Positions 47,489 through 58,339 of a stretch of 64,000 bases of DNA are shown here, in pieces. The first letter of the stretch is position 1; every line of letters begins with the position of its first letter. Below the pieces are notes generated by a model. That model was given only the letters and a program-made list of their open reading frames with translations, searched no databases and was not told where the DNA came from. The DNA comes from Polytrichum commune (taxonomy: Eukaryota; Streptophyta; Polytrichopsida; Polytrichales; Polytrichaceae). The DNA is taken from the NCBI GenBank assembly GCA_950295325.1, contig OX485805.1:25839501-25903500 (forward strand). The letters are read 5' to 3'. Made by a program: the position numbers and the translations under genes.

Positions 47489-48828
47489 TGTGGCTATGGA
47501 AACAATACCAATTGGCAAAAAATACCGCACATGGTCTAGAACCATCTACCCAATCATTCGAAACTGAAATTGTTTGGCTATATCAAAGGTACAAATACCG
47601 TATCCCAAAAAACGACCCACTCAAACGTGCCCACTATACTATACCAACGCCCATATTAGATCTTCTCATTACAACATTCAATATTAACCACTCGTACTTT
47701 TCATCTCCAGTTACATGCCCCACACAATTCACACAATTCTATTCGCCATTCTCGAGAGACATAATATTTGGATCTCTAGGAAAAGCTTTTGACCATAAAT
47801 GGCAAGGCATCGGATACGTACATCCTCACAATCCAACAGACCTACAACAAGCCATCCACTGGGCACGCATGGCGGCCCAAAATGACCCAGATACAATCAC
47901 TATACTTATAACCCCGGATACGGATTGGTACAACAACCCCAACCCACACATAGGCCCATTTCCGGACACACACATTATTGCTCACTTCGTTGCTGACACG
48001 ATCACTTATGAGGAACCCACCATACCCCCTGAACTCAATATTAAATGCAAAGAACCATCTACCATGCAAATCTTCTGTATTCATCACCAAAACAACAATA
48101 TTGGTACCTACGAACAAATGAAATTAATAAACGACACAGTAAACATACTCCACATTCTACACAGTCACACACAAATTGCACTACCCACCCCTCCGAACAC
48201 CACCGTCAACCCTAATAAAAAATGGGCTAAATTAACTTATCCAACCATGTTCCCACACAATAATATCCTTACACCACAACTTCCAAACTACCAAACTAAC
48301 TTCCCCCTAAAATTCCACCCCCAATTCAGCTACTACACAGATGGTTCCTTTATAAAACCCACCGAAATTGCCCCAGGGGTATGGAGAAGAGAAAAAACTG
48401 GATACGGTATCTACAGCCCCAAAGGCTTAAATATCGCCAAAAGATTACACGGCCATCAGAACATACTACGCGCAGAAATGATGGCCATACATAAAACACT
48501 AAGAATCATCAATACACAATTTCCTAATGAACCCGCCTTCATATTCACAGACAGTCTAAACGTACTCTATTTACTCAGCACACAAATTAAACATCCCACT
48601 CTTCACAATAGTCACCCAGACCAAACCACACTCAACTCCATGGTAAAACTCCTTCAAAACCATATACAACCAATCACACTATACAAAGTCCGAGCACATG
48701 TCAACATTGACGGTAATGAAAAAGCCGACAAACTTGCAAAAGCAGGCTTACAATTAGAACATAGAATTGCCACCCATCCATATGAACATGCCCATGCCAC
48801 TCCGTATTATTATCAAAAAGATGTCTAG
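47488..48828 (+). pseudogene. LINE polyprotein part B: PCIF1-like methyltransferase segment plus RNase H
   Basis: 446 codons. Residues about 80-205 contain FGSLGKAF (94-101), VHPHN (111-115) where PCIF1-type m6A methyltransferases have the catalytic NPPF, a following helix, ITILITPDTDWY (137-148) matching the 'fvvfiPeW' strand, and a closing MQIFCIHH strand. The changed catalytic motif suggests loss of activity, or a divergent variant. Residues about 280-420 are RNase H type I with all key acids in order: D284 (YYTDGS), E330 (LRAEMMAI), D355 (FTDSLNVL) and D414 (GNEKADKLAK), plus H404. RNase H would remove RNA from the RNA/DNA hybrid during reverse transcription. The frame ends in TAG at 48826-48828, and part C continues in the same frame, so that stop is probably a mutation. 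Confidence 0.75.
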
Positions 48829-48834
48829 GCCTCG

Positions 48835-49791
48835 ATGATCGACGTTCCAGATAAAGGCCCAGTAAGATTCTTAGACAAACAAATTAAGAAATATGATAGG
48901 GAAAACAATATAGCAATCATGGCCACCCAAACCCCCAACACGTGTAAATGGACAGAAAACGCAGACATAGACAAAGAATTATCAAACGACTTTTGGACAA
49001 ATCCCACAATCACTGACAAACAAAAATCATGCCTTATTAAATTCTGCACAGGAACATACATGGGTAATGCTAGGAAACAAATGTTCTTCGGTCCCCAACG
49101 ATACCCCTCTATCATGTGCCCCATATGCCACTCAAACGAACCAGACACTTGGCTCCATGTACTACTTAAATGCAAACAACAACATATACATTCACTCAGA
49201 GTTAAAAGACATAACAAAGCAGTCGGAGAAATTAGAAAGCTCCTAATCTCGTCCGAAAAATCCCGATGCTTTACTCTCATGAATGCCGGTATCTTCAATA
49301 ATAATCCCCAAGAAAATACCGTCCCTAATTGGCTACTCCCCTGTATATGTAACACACAAAGATGTCACTGTAACGCAAAATTCCGACCTGATATACTTTG
49401 CGTTAAAGGACTACCATATCAAAATGACCCACCAGTTGACATTGACCCTGACCTCTCCATACAATTTATTGAATTTACATACTGTAACGATCGGTTCTCC
49501 CGGGAAGCCATAGAAGCTAAAATCAACAAATACAAACCGCTAATTGATAGTATTGCTTCCAGAGGATGGAAAATTGAACCACTTCTTGTCATTACTGCTG
49601 GGGCTAGAGCTACTGCCCACATCCCTCCTATGAAACTACTAGAAGACAATCTCAAAATACCCATGGTAACCATCAAAAATACCTTTAAAAATATCAATAC
49701 CATTGCAATACAATATGCAATGTCAATCCTTCTCCATAAAAGAAGAATTGAAAACCACCAACCACTTCCCCAAAATCTAGATCCCCCATAA
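48835..49791 (+). pseudogene. LINE polyprotein part C: CCHC knuckle and restriction-like endonuclease
   Basis: In the same frame as part B after one stop codon; 318 codons from the first Met. C95-x2-C98-x9-H108-x4-C113 is the CCHC knuckle that precedes the endonuclease in R2-like LINEs, followed by KRHN (124-127). The nuclease core is RPDIL (184-188, catalytic D186), then IEFTYCND (212-219, acidic E213 and D219) and AKINKYKPLIDSI (228-240, Lys 229 or 232). This is the PD-(D/E)XK arrangement that nicks target DNA for target-primed reverse transcription. A second Cys/His cluster (CICNTQRCHC, 170-179) sits just before the nuclease. The natural protein end is probably at 49791. Confidence 0.75.
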
Positions 49792-50103
49792 CTCAAAACT
49801 TAAACTTAAATGTATTCAACACTTATTCCCATCTCAGGATTAGGGATTGGTGCAAGTGTGTTGGTACCAACGTCCCGCCCTTAAAAATTAAAAAAATTAA
49901 AAAAAATTAAAAAAAAAAAAAACTCCCTCGTGGGCCATGACGGGCCCCTGTTATTTGTTACTGGATACTATAGTGTCCATCCTCGAAAGAGGAGAGTAGT
50001 TTTGTCCCAGCTTCCCCATGTCCTGTGGGCATCAGATTGTTGGCATTACGAACGGACACTCTATTCACGCCGGCCCCTAAAGGGACCGGAGTTTCTATCT
50101 ATA
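49792..50103 (+). other. LINE 3' UTR and retrotransposition tail
   Basis: Contains an AAAATT-type run (49883-49921), then a 138-bp terminal block (49966-50103) shared with the SINE at 30249-30618, ending GGAGTTTCTATCTATA. The block probably carries the RNA structure recognised by the LINE protein; candidate pairings such as CGGCCCC/GGGACCG lie close to the end. Confidence 0.8.
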
Positions 50104-50118
50104 TGATCCTAGGACGAG
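50104..50118 (+). repeat. LINE target site duplication, right copy
   Basis: Exact copy of 46360-46374. Confidence 0.95.
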
Positions 50119-50189
50119 TTCAACAACCAATCACATATTTTACAGGGCCTTGGGATGACTTCATGGTCCATGGTGTAAGCAACCCCTAA

Positions 50190-50816
50190 GTAAAATAGGC
50201 TCCCACGAACATTCTCTAGGGAAGCCTTGACATTCATGCATGTTTGGCCAACAAAACATATTTGTCCATCCAAATGATCTTGTACTATGAATTGGTGACA
50301 ATGTCAACCCCTAAATGCCAAAATAGATTCTCACTTTCATAAATTTTATTCTAGAATGTAAATTTCTTTTGATTTTTCTAAGGCATATTGTCTTTCTACA
50401 AAGTTACTGTTGTTACAGGTACTTTGAAGAGCTATATGAATATGATGAAAGCATGTGAGTTCATTCATGAAATTCATCTTATTGGCATTTTTGGCTGTGA
50501 ACGTCCATATTTTGATGAAGCAATTAGTCAATAATTGCATCCAAGTGCTCTATAAAACCACATGCTATCATCCTATGAAAAGATGCAAAGAACATATCGT
50601 TATTCAATTGCATGGTTGTGTTCCATTCTATATTTAACATTCGACATGGGTCTCTACTGTCTTACCTTCATGAGAAGAAACTTAAAAAATAAGGAGAAAC
50701 TAACGTTGATATGAATAGTGAATGCTACTGGTATGAATAGTATGAATATTTTATATAGTGCCGATGTTTTTAATGATAGTGCTACTATGAGTAGTATTTT
50801 GAATGAATAATGCTGG
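50190..50816. other. No gene recognised
   Basis: Unique-looking AT-rich DNA. From about 50705 it grades into degenerate versions of the 31-bp repeat that follows. Confidence 0.5.
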
Positions 50817-50940
50817 GATGAACAATGTTTCCTGTGAATAGTACTAGGATGAACAATATTTTATGTGAATAATACTGAGATGAACAATGATTCTTGTGAA
50901 TAGTACCATGATGAACAATGATTCATGTAAATAATATCGG
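50817..50940. repeat. 31-bp minisatellite, four units
   Basis: Units begin GATGAACAAT at 50817, 50848, 50879 and 50910, exactly 31 bp apart, each with a TGTGAATAGTACT-like second half. More decayed units are suggested upstream to about 50705. Confidence 0.9.
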
Positions 50941-52219
50941 GAATACAACTCCACCCAAAATTTCCATTTGTCAACTTCAATGTATGAATTATAAACAAAT
51001 ATCCTTACTTTTTTTGGGGGGTCCACAGAATATAATTGACATATCCCATGATCATGGAACCAACCCACATGATTGAATAATGTTATGAAAATGTAATCAC
51101 ATGTAAAAATTATAACAAAACTTGCAATATGTAACAAGGTGTTCAACAAAGACCAAATTGTGGTATTTTAGACATTTTTATTATTTTGGCAATCAGATAG
51201 TTGACCATATCAAAATAAGACCACTTCCAAGTTTCCATGTCAAAGATAACATTTTAAGAGTCCAACAAACGTGATGGCAACTTTCCTAGAAGCTTCCTTT
51301 AGGATGAAAGGCGCACACTCAATCATCCATCAACTACTTATGGGCCTTATGGGCACTTTGGGGTTAATGGTAGGACACACTACAATGATTGTAACCTCAA
51401 TGAGGGATGAAACCATGGGTTTGATTGTTCTTTGAGAATTTTTTTTATTAAGAGATCAAGATATCGTTAGCTTGTCATGTATCAAAGCTTGTTTTGAAAG
51501 TTGAGTGAATTTTTTGGACCTCCTCTTTCCACCTCTCAAACTTTGAGAAAATTTTAGGATCTAAAATAGGGTATGCATATGGGACTTGTTGTCTTAACTC
51601 TGGATTGGCCTCTCAAGGCTAGCTTGGCCTACCCATTCTAATAGGAGACGCTAGGAAGCCAAATTAGAATAGCATGACATCACTATTAGTGTATGATAAT
51701 TTACTCATTAAGAAAACTTGGACGACTTTGTGTTAATTCTCATAAACGCAAGGTTTGGGACTGTAACCCATGGTTTCATATGCTTTACTTTACAAACAAT
51801 GCTATTGCAAATCTTGTACTACTTATGAAGTTCAACCACCTTCAATCCAAGGCATGTGGGCCTATATTGCAAAATTCCAACTCCACATGCGCATTTGGAT
51901 TGTGGATGGAAACGTGAATGTCTCATCCGGTTAGCAATTGTGAATCATATGAAGATTGTCTTTTCCAGTGTCAAAATATACCTATTTCAATATTATTATT
52001 ATTATTATTCCAATACTCCAATTTATTCTATTTTTTTTCTTTCAGATTTTTACTTTGAAACTTGAATGATTTTTTTATTTTTTCCTTTTTTCCTTTTTCC
52101 TTTTTCATTTAACGTTTATACCCCCTCCACCCCCCCCCCCTCAAGTGCTGGTCACAAGGGGATCACAAACACACTTAACACCGAACATGTGATAGATAAA
52201 TAATAGTGCTTCTAGAATT
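50941..52219. other. No gene recognised; short ATT repeat
   Basis: An (ATT)n run at 51990-52009 and a poly-C run at about 52130-52140. Nothing else was recognised. Confidence 0.5.
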
Positions 52220-52510
52220 AAAACTTTATATTGTACATTATCTTATGTCAAGCATGAAATAAAAATGACCCTCACATGAGACATTGATGATCAAAATACT
52301 AAGTACATATATGCATTCAAAGGTGCCCATGTTGTGTATTTAAACCCAAATCTTCAATAACATCAAGGCATTCTACCACTTTGAAAAGCATGCTAAACGG
52401 TGGGATAATTTTTTACACAGTTAGTTAAAAACAAAAGTATGTGGTTGAAAGACACATTTTTGTGCATGAATTGGCTTGGAACGAGCCTTTCAGACCATTA
52501 GGGGTTAATA
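52220..52510 (+). repeat. Interspersed repeat family R, copy 4
   Basis: TTATCTTATGTCAAGCATGAA, GATGATCAAAATACTAAG, CATTCAAAGGTGCCCATG, AATCTTCAATAACATCAAGG and a CATTAGGGGTTAATAG end occur in family order and orientation. Confidence 0.6.
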
Positions 52511-54481
52511 GACAACTGATTTTTAGCAAGTTTGTAAAGTCTAAAGCATCATGTACCTTGCTTCCACGATACCTCTTACCAGACCTTTAGCTTGGCATGT
52601 ACACACAAAGCACATGCACCCGTGACAAATAGATGGGCATGTAGGTAGGTATGTACGTAGATGGGTGGGTGAATCAATAGGTCAATAGATTGGTCACCAC
52701 ATGTCACTTGCTTAGGTAAGCCCTATGCTCATTTTTTTTTAAAGACATAGGCACGAGATCAAGAACATCCTTAGTCATTGCCATTACAGACACCTTCAAT
52801 CTCATGCCACCAACTTAAAGGTGAAATTTAAGACCCAATCTAGTCATTTACTGAGTTGAAGGCTCGGTTGAAGGTGCACTCTCCCCTTTTGACTCTTCTA
52901 CCCAATGTGCAACATATAAACATGAGAGTTACAACTCCTCTACAAAGGTACTCCTCGTCACAGTGAGTAGGGAAAGGAAAGCAACTCAATCATCAATAGT
53001 ACGACATTTGACCAAATTGAATCTCAGCTTCAACTTATTCTATGTGGGACATTGTATATTGTAAGAATTAGTTTTGATCACGGGACTCACAACTTGAAGT
53101 GCTCGTATAGAATGGACATGTGAAACATATAGAGGGGCTATTGTCATGTAAACCAAAGCTTTTGATCTAACACCACTTGATGTTGGGTGCTTGGTGTACC
53201 CAAGTACAACAAGTGCTCATGCCCTAAGCACTTCCTTTCCTTCAAAAAGATTGATCCTCAATAAAGTGCAGACATGAGTGTTGCTTGAGAGACGGGCCTT
53301 GGTACATATATGACCTAGATTCAAATATACACCCGATACATAGCACGTACATAGATGACCCATAATCACTTCTTCTTTGTACTAGGTGATGTTAACTATA
53401 GTTTCAATCTCATAGACCAAGTAAGTTGAGAGCACATTTAAGTAATGCTTGTTGGGGGGCTTGTATGAACTAACTCATAGGTTATAGAATATTTATAGTT
53501 GTTTCACCGCAACTCAATTTCACCAGGCTAGTTTGGGATCACAACATTAATTTTGCAGTGACATCAAACTTAAAAATGATATATTTTGTGCTAAGGTAGA
53601 TCATGCTAAAATTAACACCCCACCCATAACTAACACCCTAGAATCTCGTGTATTGTGTATATATTGATTTTGAGGATGTCCACCACCTTAACATCAAGTT
53701 TCCGTGTTGGTTTTGGGTCATCTACCAATAAAACTTTGAACCATTCTAGATTTGTGCACTCAAGAGTCCCATGTCAACTACTAACACACAATTTTATGAA
53801 ACATTTACAACTAATAATATTATCTATGCTCGCCGCATAGAATGACGATTCTAGCACCATCTACCTTCAGGAGTCCCCAACGTTTTCACCTCCAACTTAC
53901 ATGAATGGCATGAATTCAAGTCTTGGCTGCCCTTTAGGGTTAAGGTTTGCAGGTGTCATTCAATCACTTTCCCTTTTACAAACATCTACATTTCATTGGT
54001 TTGTGGTGTAGTTGAGGATCAAAGAACAAACACTAAAAAGACAAAATGTTTGGAAGAGACCAGACTACGTCTTGAAGATGTATTAATTACTCCACACTCG
54101 ATATAGAACATAACTAGGAAGACCTATACATTCAATTAAGAAGTCAACAAGGACACATGCCTGATAACCATAACTAAAGCATGACAAATCCGATTTTCAA
54201 TCTGGTTTTTGCTGATGCTTTATCGTAGATTTGCTAATGCAACGCGAGTATCTAATCCGTGCTAATTGATTCCGTAGAAGTTGTTGGAGAAGATGAAAAA
54301 CAAACCAAATAACAACCCCCCCCCCCAAGGCCGGTGTAGGTTGATGAGAGCTGACCACCTGGGCAGGCTTGACAAGACCACCTGTTGGATCCATTCAAAG
54401 ACATTCTTGGGAGTCGAAACTATCTTTCCTGCTGTGCTGGGTCGGTCCAACGCGCCGACTGGACACACTAGGGAGGCTGGC
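52511..54481. other. No gene recognised
   Basis: A ~40-bp phrase at 53697-53740 (TGTTGGTTTTGGGTCATCTA) recurs inverted at about 56570-56612. A (GTAG/GTAT)n-like stretch at 52640-52680. No coding signal. Confidence 0.5.
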
Positions 54482-54514
54482 TAGGGTTTAGGGTTTAGGG
54501 TTTAGGGGTTTAGG
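54482..54514 (+). repeat. Interstitial plant telomere repeat (TTTAGGG)n
   Basis: About four TTTAGGG units plus one with an extra G. Too short and too internal for a chromosome end. Confidence 0.9.
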
Positions 54515-54569
54515 CTTAATGGAAGCAAATGGGGCAGTGGCCTTATCAACGGGAAGAACCGACCACTTA

Positions 54570-55069
54570 GGGTCACTTCACACACGAGCCAAGAGCCGTG
54601 ACCATGAAATTGTGAGAGCCCAAAAGAAAGTGTCCAAAGGCCGTCCCAACACACCTTCAAAATCATGTAGTGTGGTCATGAATCCTCAAGTGTATTGTGA
54701 AGTCATATGTAACCGGGGCCCTCAACTAAATGCTATATCAATGAATTTCTATTCATGCAGGTTCTCACACATGATCGAATAGACTAAATCAACGGTTGTG
54801 AGCGTTCGGAGTGCCATGGTCTCCCGGTTTTGTGTTAAGCTTGCCTCCAAGACGTGGTTTTTGAAAACAATCCAAGTGACCATGAAACACAATCCATTGG
54901 ATGCCGTATAGGAATCCATGTCGACTTTACATCCATCGTGCATTCACGTACTCTGTTGGTCCCTCAAGCATAGTGTGAAGCGAACTTGGACCGGCTCCGC
55001 CTTTTCCACCAATGAGAGTGCTCAAAGTGTAATGGTCACGGGCTCTCAGTCTCGTGTGTGAAGTGGCCC
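54570..55069. mobile_element. MITE-2 (Harbinger/Tourist-like), full copy, inverted relative to 44941
   Basis: Left end GGGTCACTTCACACACGAG; the right end in reverse is GGGCCACTTCACACACGAG. TTA flanks both sides (54567-54569, 55070-55072). It is 500 bp with the best-preserved termini of the family. Confidence 0.9.
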
Positions 55070-55072
55070 TTA

Positions 55073-55849
55073 GTCACACATGAACTGGTTGAGTTTGAGA
55101 AAACAACCGGTTGAAGTTCACAACCTCAGGAAAATCACAGAAAACTAAATGACCGAAATATCCATTCAAGGAATTGTGAAAAAGGTTGGGAAATCTTGCC
55201 AAAGAAGGTGACCATTTTTGAGGAATCAATGGAACATACCTCAAATTGATGAAGTAAAACCGAAAGATGTCAACATGTAACTAATTAACTGGTTGGGAGT
55301 TGGAAACACTAGGATCACGACCGATTATAAAGCCCAAAAATCTTCCCGGACACTGGGACAGCCCGACCTTTGCAGGTCGGTCACACCTTTGGACGAAGGC
55401 TGCCAAGGCTACCAAACCACTTGAGCTCATGGGGACCCGTACCATTGGGAACAACAAGTTTTGGGTTGGCCACCCCATGCGCATTTCGTTTACCAACTCT
55501 TTGAATGCGGAAACCCTACAAGACAAATGTGGCCTTTTATAAAGAGAGAGAGAGAAAGAGAGATGTGTTAATTGGATGCTATTCTACCACCCTTCTTTTA
55601 GGATATGAAAACATTCCACGTCATTAAATAGTCCTATTGGTGTGGGTTAGTGTTTGTAGTTATGCATTGTTATAACAATTTACCGAGAGTATCGTTTATT
55701 ATCCAATTAACGTTAATAGTTAGTACGTGCATCAAACAACATGATATAACTTACTTGGTAAGATTTGATAATGTTGGTATAGGCTAGAGCAACACGTTAC
55801 TCCAAATGGTAACCCCACACTAATTGGAGTATTTGGTGTAGTAGTGTGA
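55073..55849. other. No gene recognised
   Basis: Contains a short (GA)n run near 55544-55562. 55640-55700 loosely resembles 5365-5420 (TAGTTATGCATTGTTATAA). Confidence 0.45.
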
Positions 55850-56125
55850 GATGATTAGCAAATCTGAACCATGCATGTAGCCTTTTTTGCATCGTGAGTT
55901 TTGGAGTTCATATGCATATCTTCTTCATTAGTATGGTGAACAATTTCCGTGCTCGTTCGGTGGTTAGAGAGGTCTCTCCCTGCCCTCCCAATCATGTTAA
56001 CCATTGTGCCTGGAATGGTCGGCATACATTAAGCATGAAGTCCAATCTTTTTTTATACATGTGTATTTTTGGTGCCCATTCTTAGATCCACATCTGACCA
56101 CACACTACTCAAATATAGGTGTCTA
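55850..56125 (+). repeat. Interspersed repeat family L, copy 4
   Basis: TGAGATGATTAGCAAATC start; middle CATATGCATATCTTCTTCAT; TTTGGTGCCCATTCTTAGATC; and the CTCAAATATAGGTGTCTAG end. It is one of the better-preserved copies and aligns in reverse with 58340-58800. Confidence 0.65.
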
Positions 56126-56641
56126 GATTAGTGTTGTGTTGGAATTCGGCACGTCTACGTTACAAACATACTTCTCATTCATGAAACTTAAAAGCCCTAA
56201 ATGGTATGCAACTTGGAGGTTATTAAGTTTAGTTGGTTTGACAATGTAATTAGCTTGAAAGATCATGAATATGTTTAGTCCAAGTCATAAGAGATGTTAT
56301 GGCCACAAGTTAATAGGGGGTCAAGTTTTTATGTTGGATGGATGAGAGGTATGCTCATATGCAATATTGTGTCTCTCTCCCGTTTAAATCTTTAAAAGGC
56401 TTAGGGTATTGCATAAGGTAGATGTTGCTAAAACTGCCATTTTTAGCAATTAACATAGATATTATTAGAAGATTAACATGTTATGAATTGATACTCGTAA
56501 CCAATTGGCGTAAGATTTCAACACACCAAAAGTGTGTCTTCTTGACTTCCGTATGAAAAACTTTAAATGGTTAAATTTTGACTGGTAGATGACCCAAAAC
56601 CAACATGGGATTCATGTTTCGGAATGGGTGTTTCTATTTTA
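56126..56641. other. No gene recognised
   Basis: Unique-looking DNA up to MITE-4; includes the inverted partner of the phrase at 53697. Confidence 0.45.
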
Positions 56642-56869
56642 GGGCACATTTGCATGTGTTGCTGAAGTTGGTGAAAACCACTAGATGACAAAATTTGGAC
56701 CACATGGAGAGAGAGAGAGAGAGTTCCCTTGTTCAAATTTCCCCTACAATCGTTACGACCGCCAATTCTAGAATTTGGGGGAACATTAGGGCACACTTCT
56801 ATTTGAAAGAGGGTCCAAATTTTGTCATCTAGTAGTTTTCCGACTTTGCCAGCACATGGAAGTGTGCCC
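56642..56869. mobile_element. Tourist-like MITE-4, 228 bp
   Basis: Arms of about 60 bp: left starts GGGCACATTTGCATGTGTTG; right in reverse starts GGGCACACTTCCATGTGCTG. Both run into ACTAGATGACAAAATTTGGA. TTA flanks both sides (56639-56641, 56870-56872). A (GA)n run sits in the middle. Confidence 0.85.
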
Positions 56870-56872
56870 TTA

Positions 56873-58339
56873 GGCCCTTTTATAGTAGAGCATGAGTAAA
56901 GAGCTTGATCTTGTTATTTTTGGGAGTTTGATGCTTGGTTTGATAAGCTCTCATTGAAACTCAAACTATTGAGATTTTGACCAATGATCAAGCTCTCAAT
57001 AGTTCAAGGAGGTGTAATTTGACCATAATGATCAAATTGAGATAACAAAGGTGATCGATACTTAACAATGAAAATTCATGACAAGCCAAAAGAATGGTTG
57101 AAAGATCAACTTGGAGCTAAGAAAATCGGGAGCTCAAGCACTCAACGTTTCTAAGTGACCTCTACAAGGTAGCTTAGAATAACGACCGAGAGCTTAATGC
57201 AATTAGTCCACATGGAACCATGACAATGCCTAAGCATTATATATAAGGCCAATTAAAAAAATTAAAGCTCTCAATTTGAAAGCTCAAGTGTGAAGTGGCT
57301 GAGTGAACATGTGTAACTAATAGGCTCCCCATTGATGTGAAGGCTATTTCCTTCAAGCTCTCAACCTCTCTAAGGTTTGTGGATGTTATTTGGTTACTTT
57401 TCTTAATAAGACACCTTTATTTGATTAGGTGAGGAAAAAAAAAAAAAAAACACCATAAAGACACATTTAAAAGAATTTGGACTATGCTTTCAAACTTTAT
57501 TAACTACTCCACACTCAATAGTGAACACAATTGGGAGGACCTATTGTAACATGCACTCCCGATAACCATAACTAAATAAGGGGAGGTCCAATTTTCAACC
57601 CTATATTTGTTGATGCTTCATCATAGATTTGTTAATAACTGATATTTAAGTTAAATTGGACTAAATTGAGTCCAAAATTATAACATGTTGAGTTCTATCA
57701 TAGGATCTTATGATAAGATTGTATGGTAAGATCCTTCGATAAACTATGCAGAGATGATTATGATAATATTATAGCAATTGTTTTGATTATATTTCCATTA
57801 TTCAACATGTATTCATATTGAGTTAACATTAAAGGATAGATATTTTGATTTTCAATCATATCTTTATAATATACATTCAAGTAATCAATAAAGATTCACA
57901 TGTCTTCCATAAAAATTTGATATATTAAAATTGTATTGACGTATCCGCCAATAGAATTGAAGCAACCAAAAAGTCTATAGCTTAAAAATATGTTCTTATT
58001 TACTTAAATATATCATTAATGCAGCACAAGTTTTGTTGTGTAAATCTAATCGGTACAAGTTGGAGAATTTAGAAAATGAATCGATTAACACGCACACGCC
58101 TTAGTGTAAACAGGGGCCTAGAGGAGCACAATTTCATTCAGCTTGTCATTCATGGTTGCAATGGACTGGTTGGATAAATTTAGCTCCAATTTTTCTGTCA
58201 ACTTACTACGGCCAGTGCTGTGCTCAATGTTTGATTATTTTGCCAATTCCAGATCATGACATCAGTACAACCATATTAAAAGTTACGCGTAGTCGTGCTG
58301 ACCTTTAAATTTTACCTCTATAAAGTAAGATGTAAATAG
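56873..58339. other. No gene recognised
   Basis: AT-rich DNA with an 18-base A run near 57432. No domain or clear repeat. Confidence 0.5.

Larger units (their letters stand above)
46375..50103 (+). mobile_element. 5'-truncated non-LTR retrotransposon with methyltransferase-like, RNase H and restriction-like endonuclease domains
   Basis: A 3729-bp insert bounded by an exact 15-bp duplication. Coding begins mid-frame at the first base after the duplication, so the 5' part, including the RT, was never copied. Order of domains: post-RT region, PCIF1-like methyltransferase segment, RNase H, CCHC knuckle, PD-(D/E)XK endonuclease, then a 312-bp 3' UTR with an internal A/T-rich run (49883-49921) and a TATC-type terminus without poly(A). 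RNase H together with a C-terminal restriction-like endonuclease is known from Dualen/RandI-type LINEs and is not the L1/RTE plan common in plants. The sense strand is strikingly poor in G. It carries one frameshift and one in-frame stop, so this copy is dead. Confidence 0.85.
45873..50186. mobile_element. MITE-1 copy interrupted by a LINE
   Basis: The left arm is 45873-46374 (GGGCCGTTTACACCATGG start, TAA at 45870-45872). The right arm is 50104-50186 (end GGTGTAAGCAACCCC, TAA at 50187-50189). Removing the LINE and one copy of its 15-bp target duplication restores a ~570-bp MITE-1, with the break inside a stretch that is continuous in the copies at 1853 and 12807. Confidence 0.9.

Noticed and set aside
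47060-49796. Long ORFs on the minus strand opposite the LINE
   Set aside because: They are antisense shadows of the LINE frames, favoured by its low G content.
54482-54514. Chromosome end
   Set aside because: Only about four TTTAGGG units with ordinary DNA on both sides; interstitial.
55960-56010. tRNA-like head (GGTGGTTAGAGAGG)
   Set aside because: Box A-like only; no box B at proper spacing, and it lies within a family L copy.
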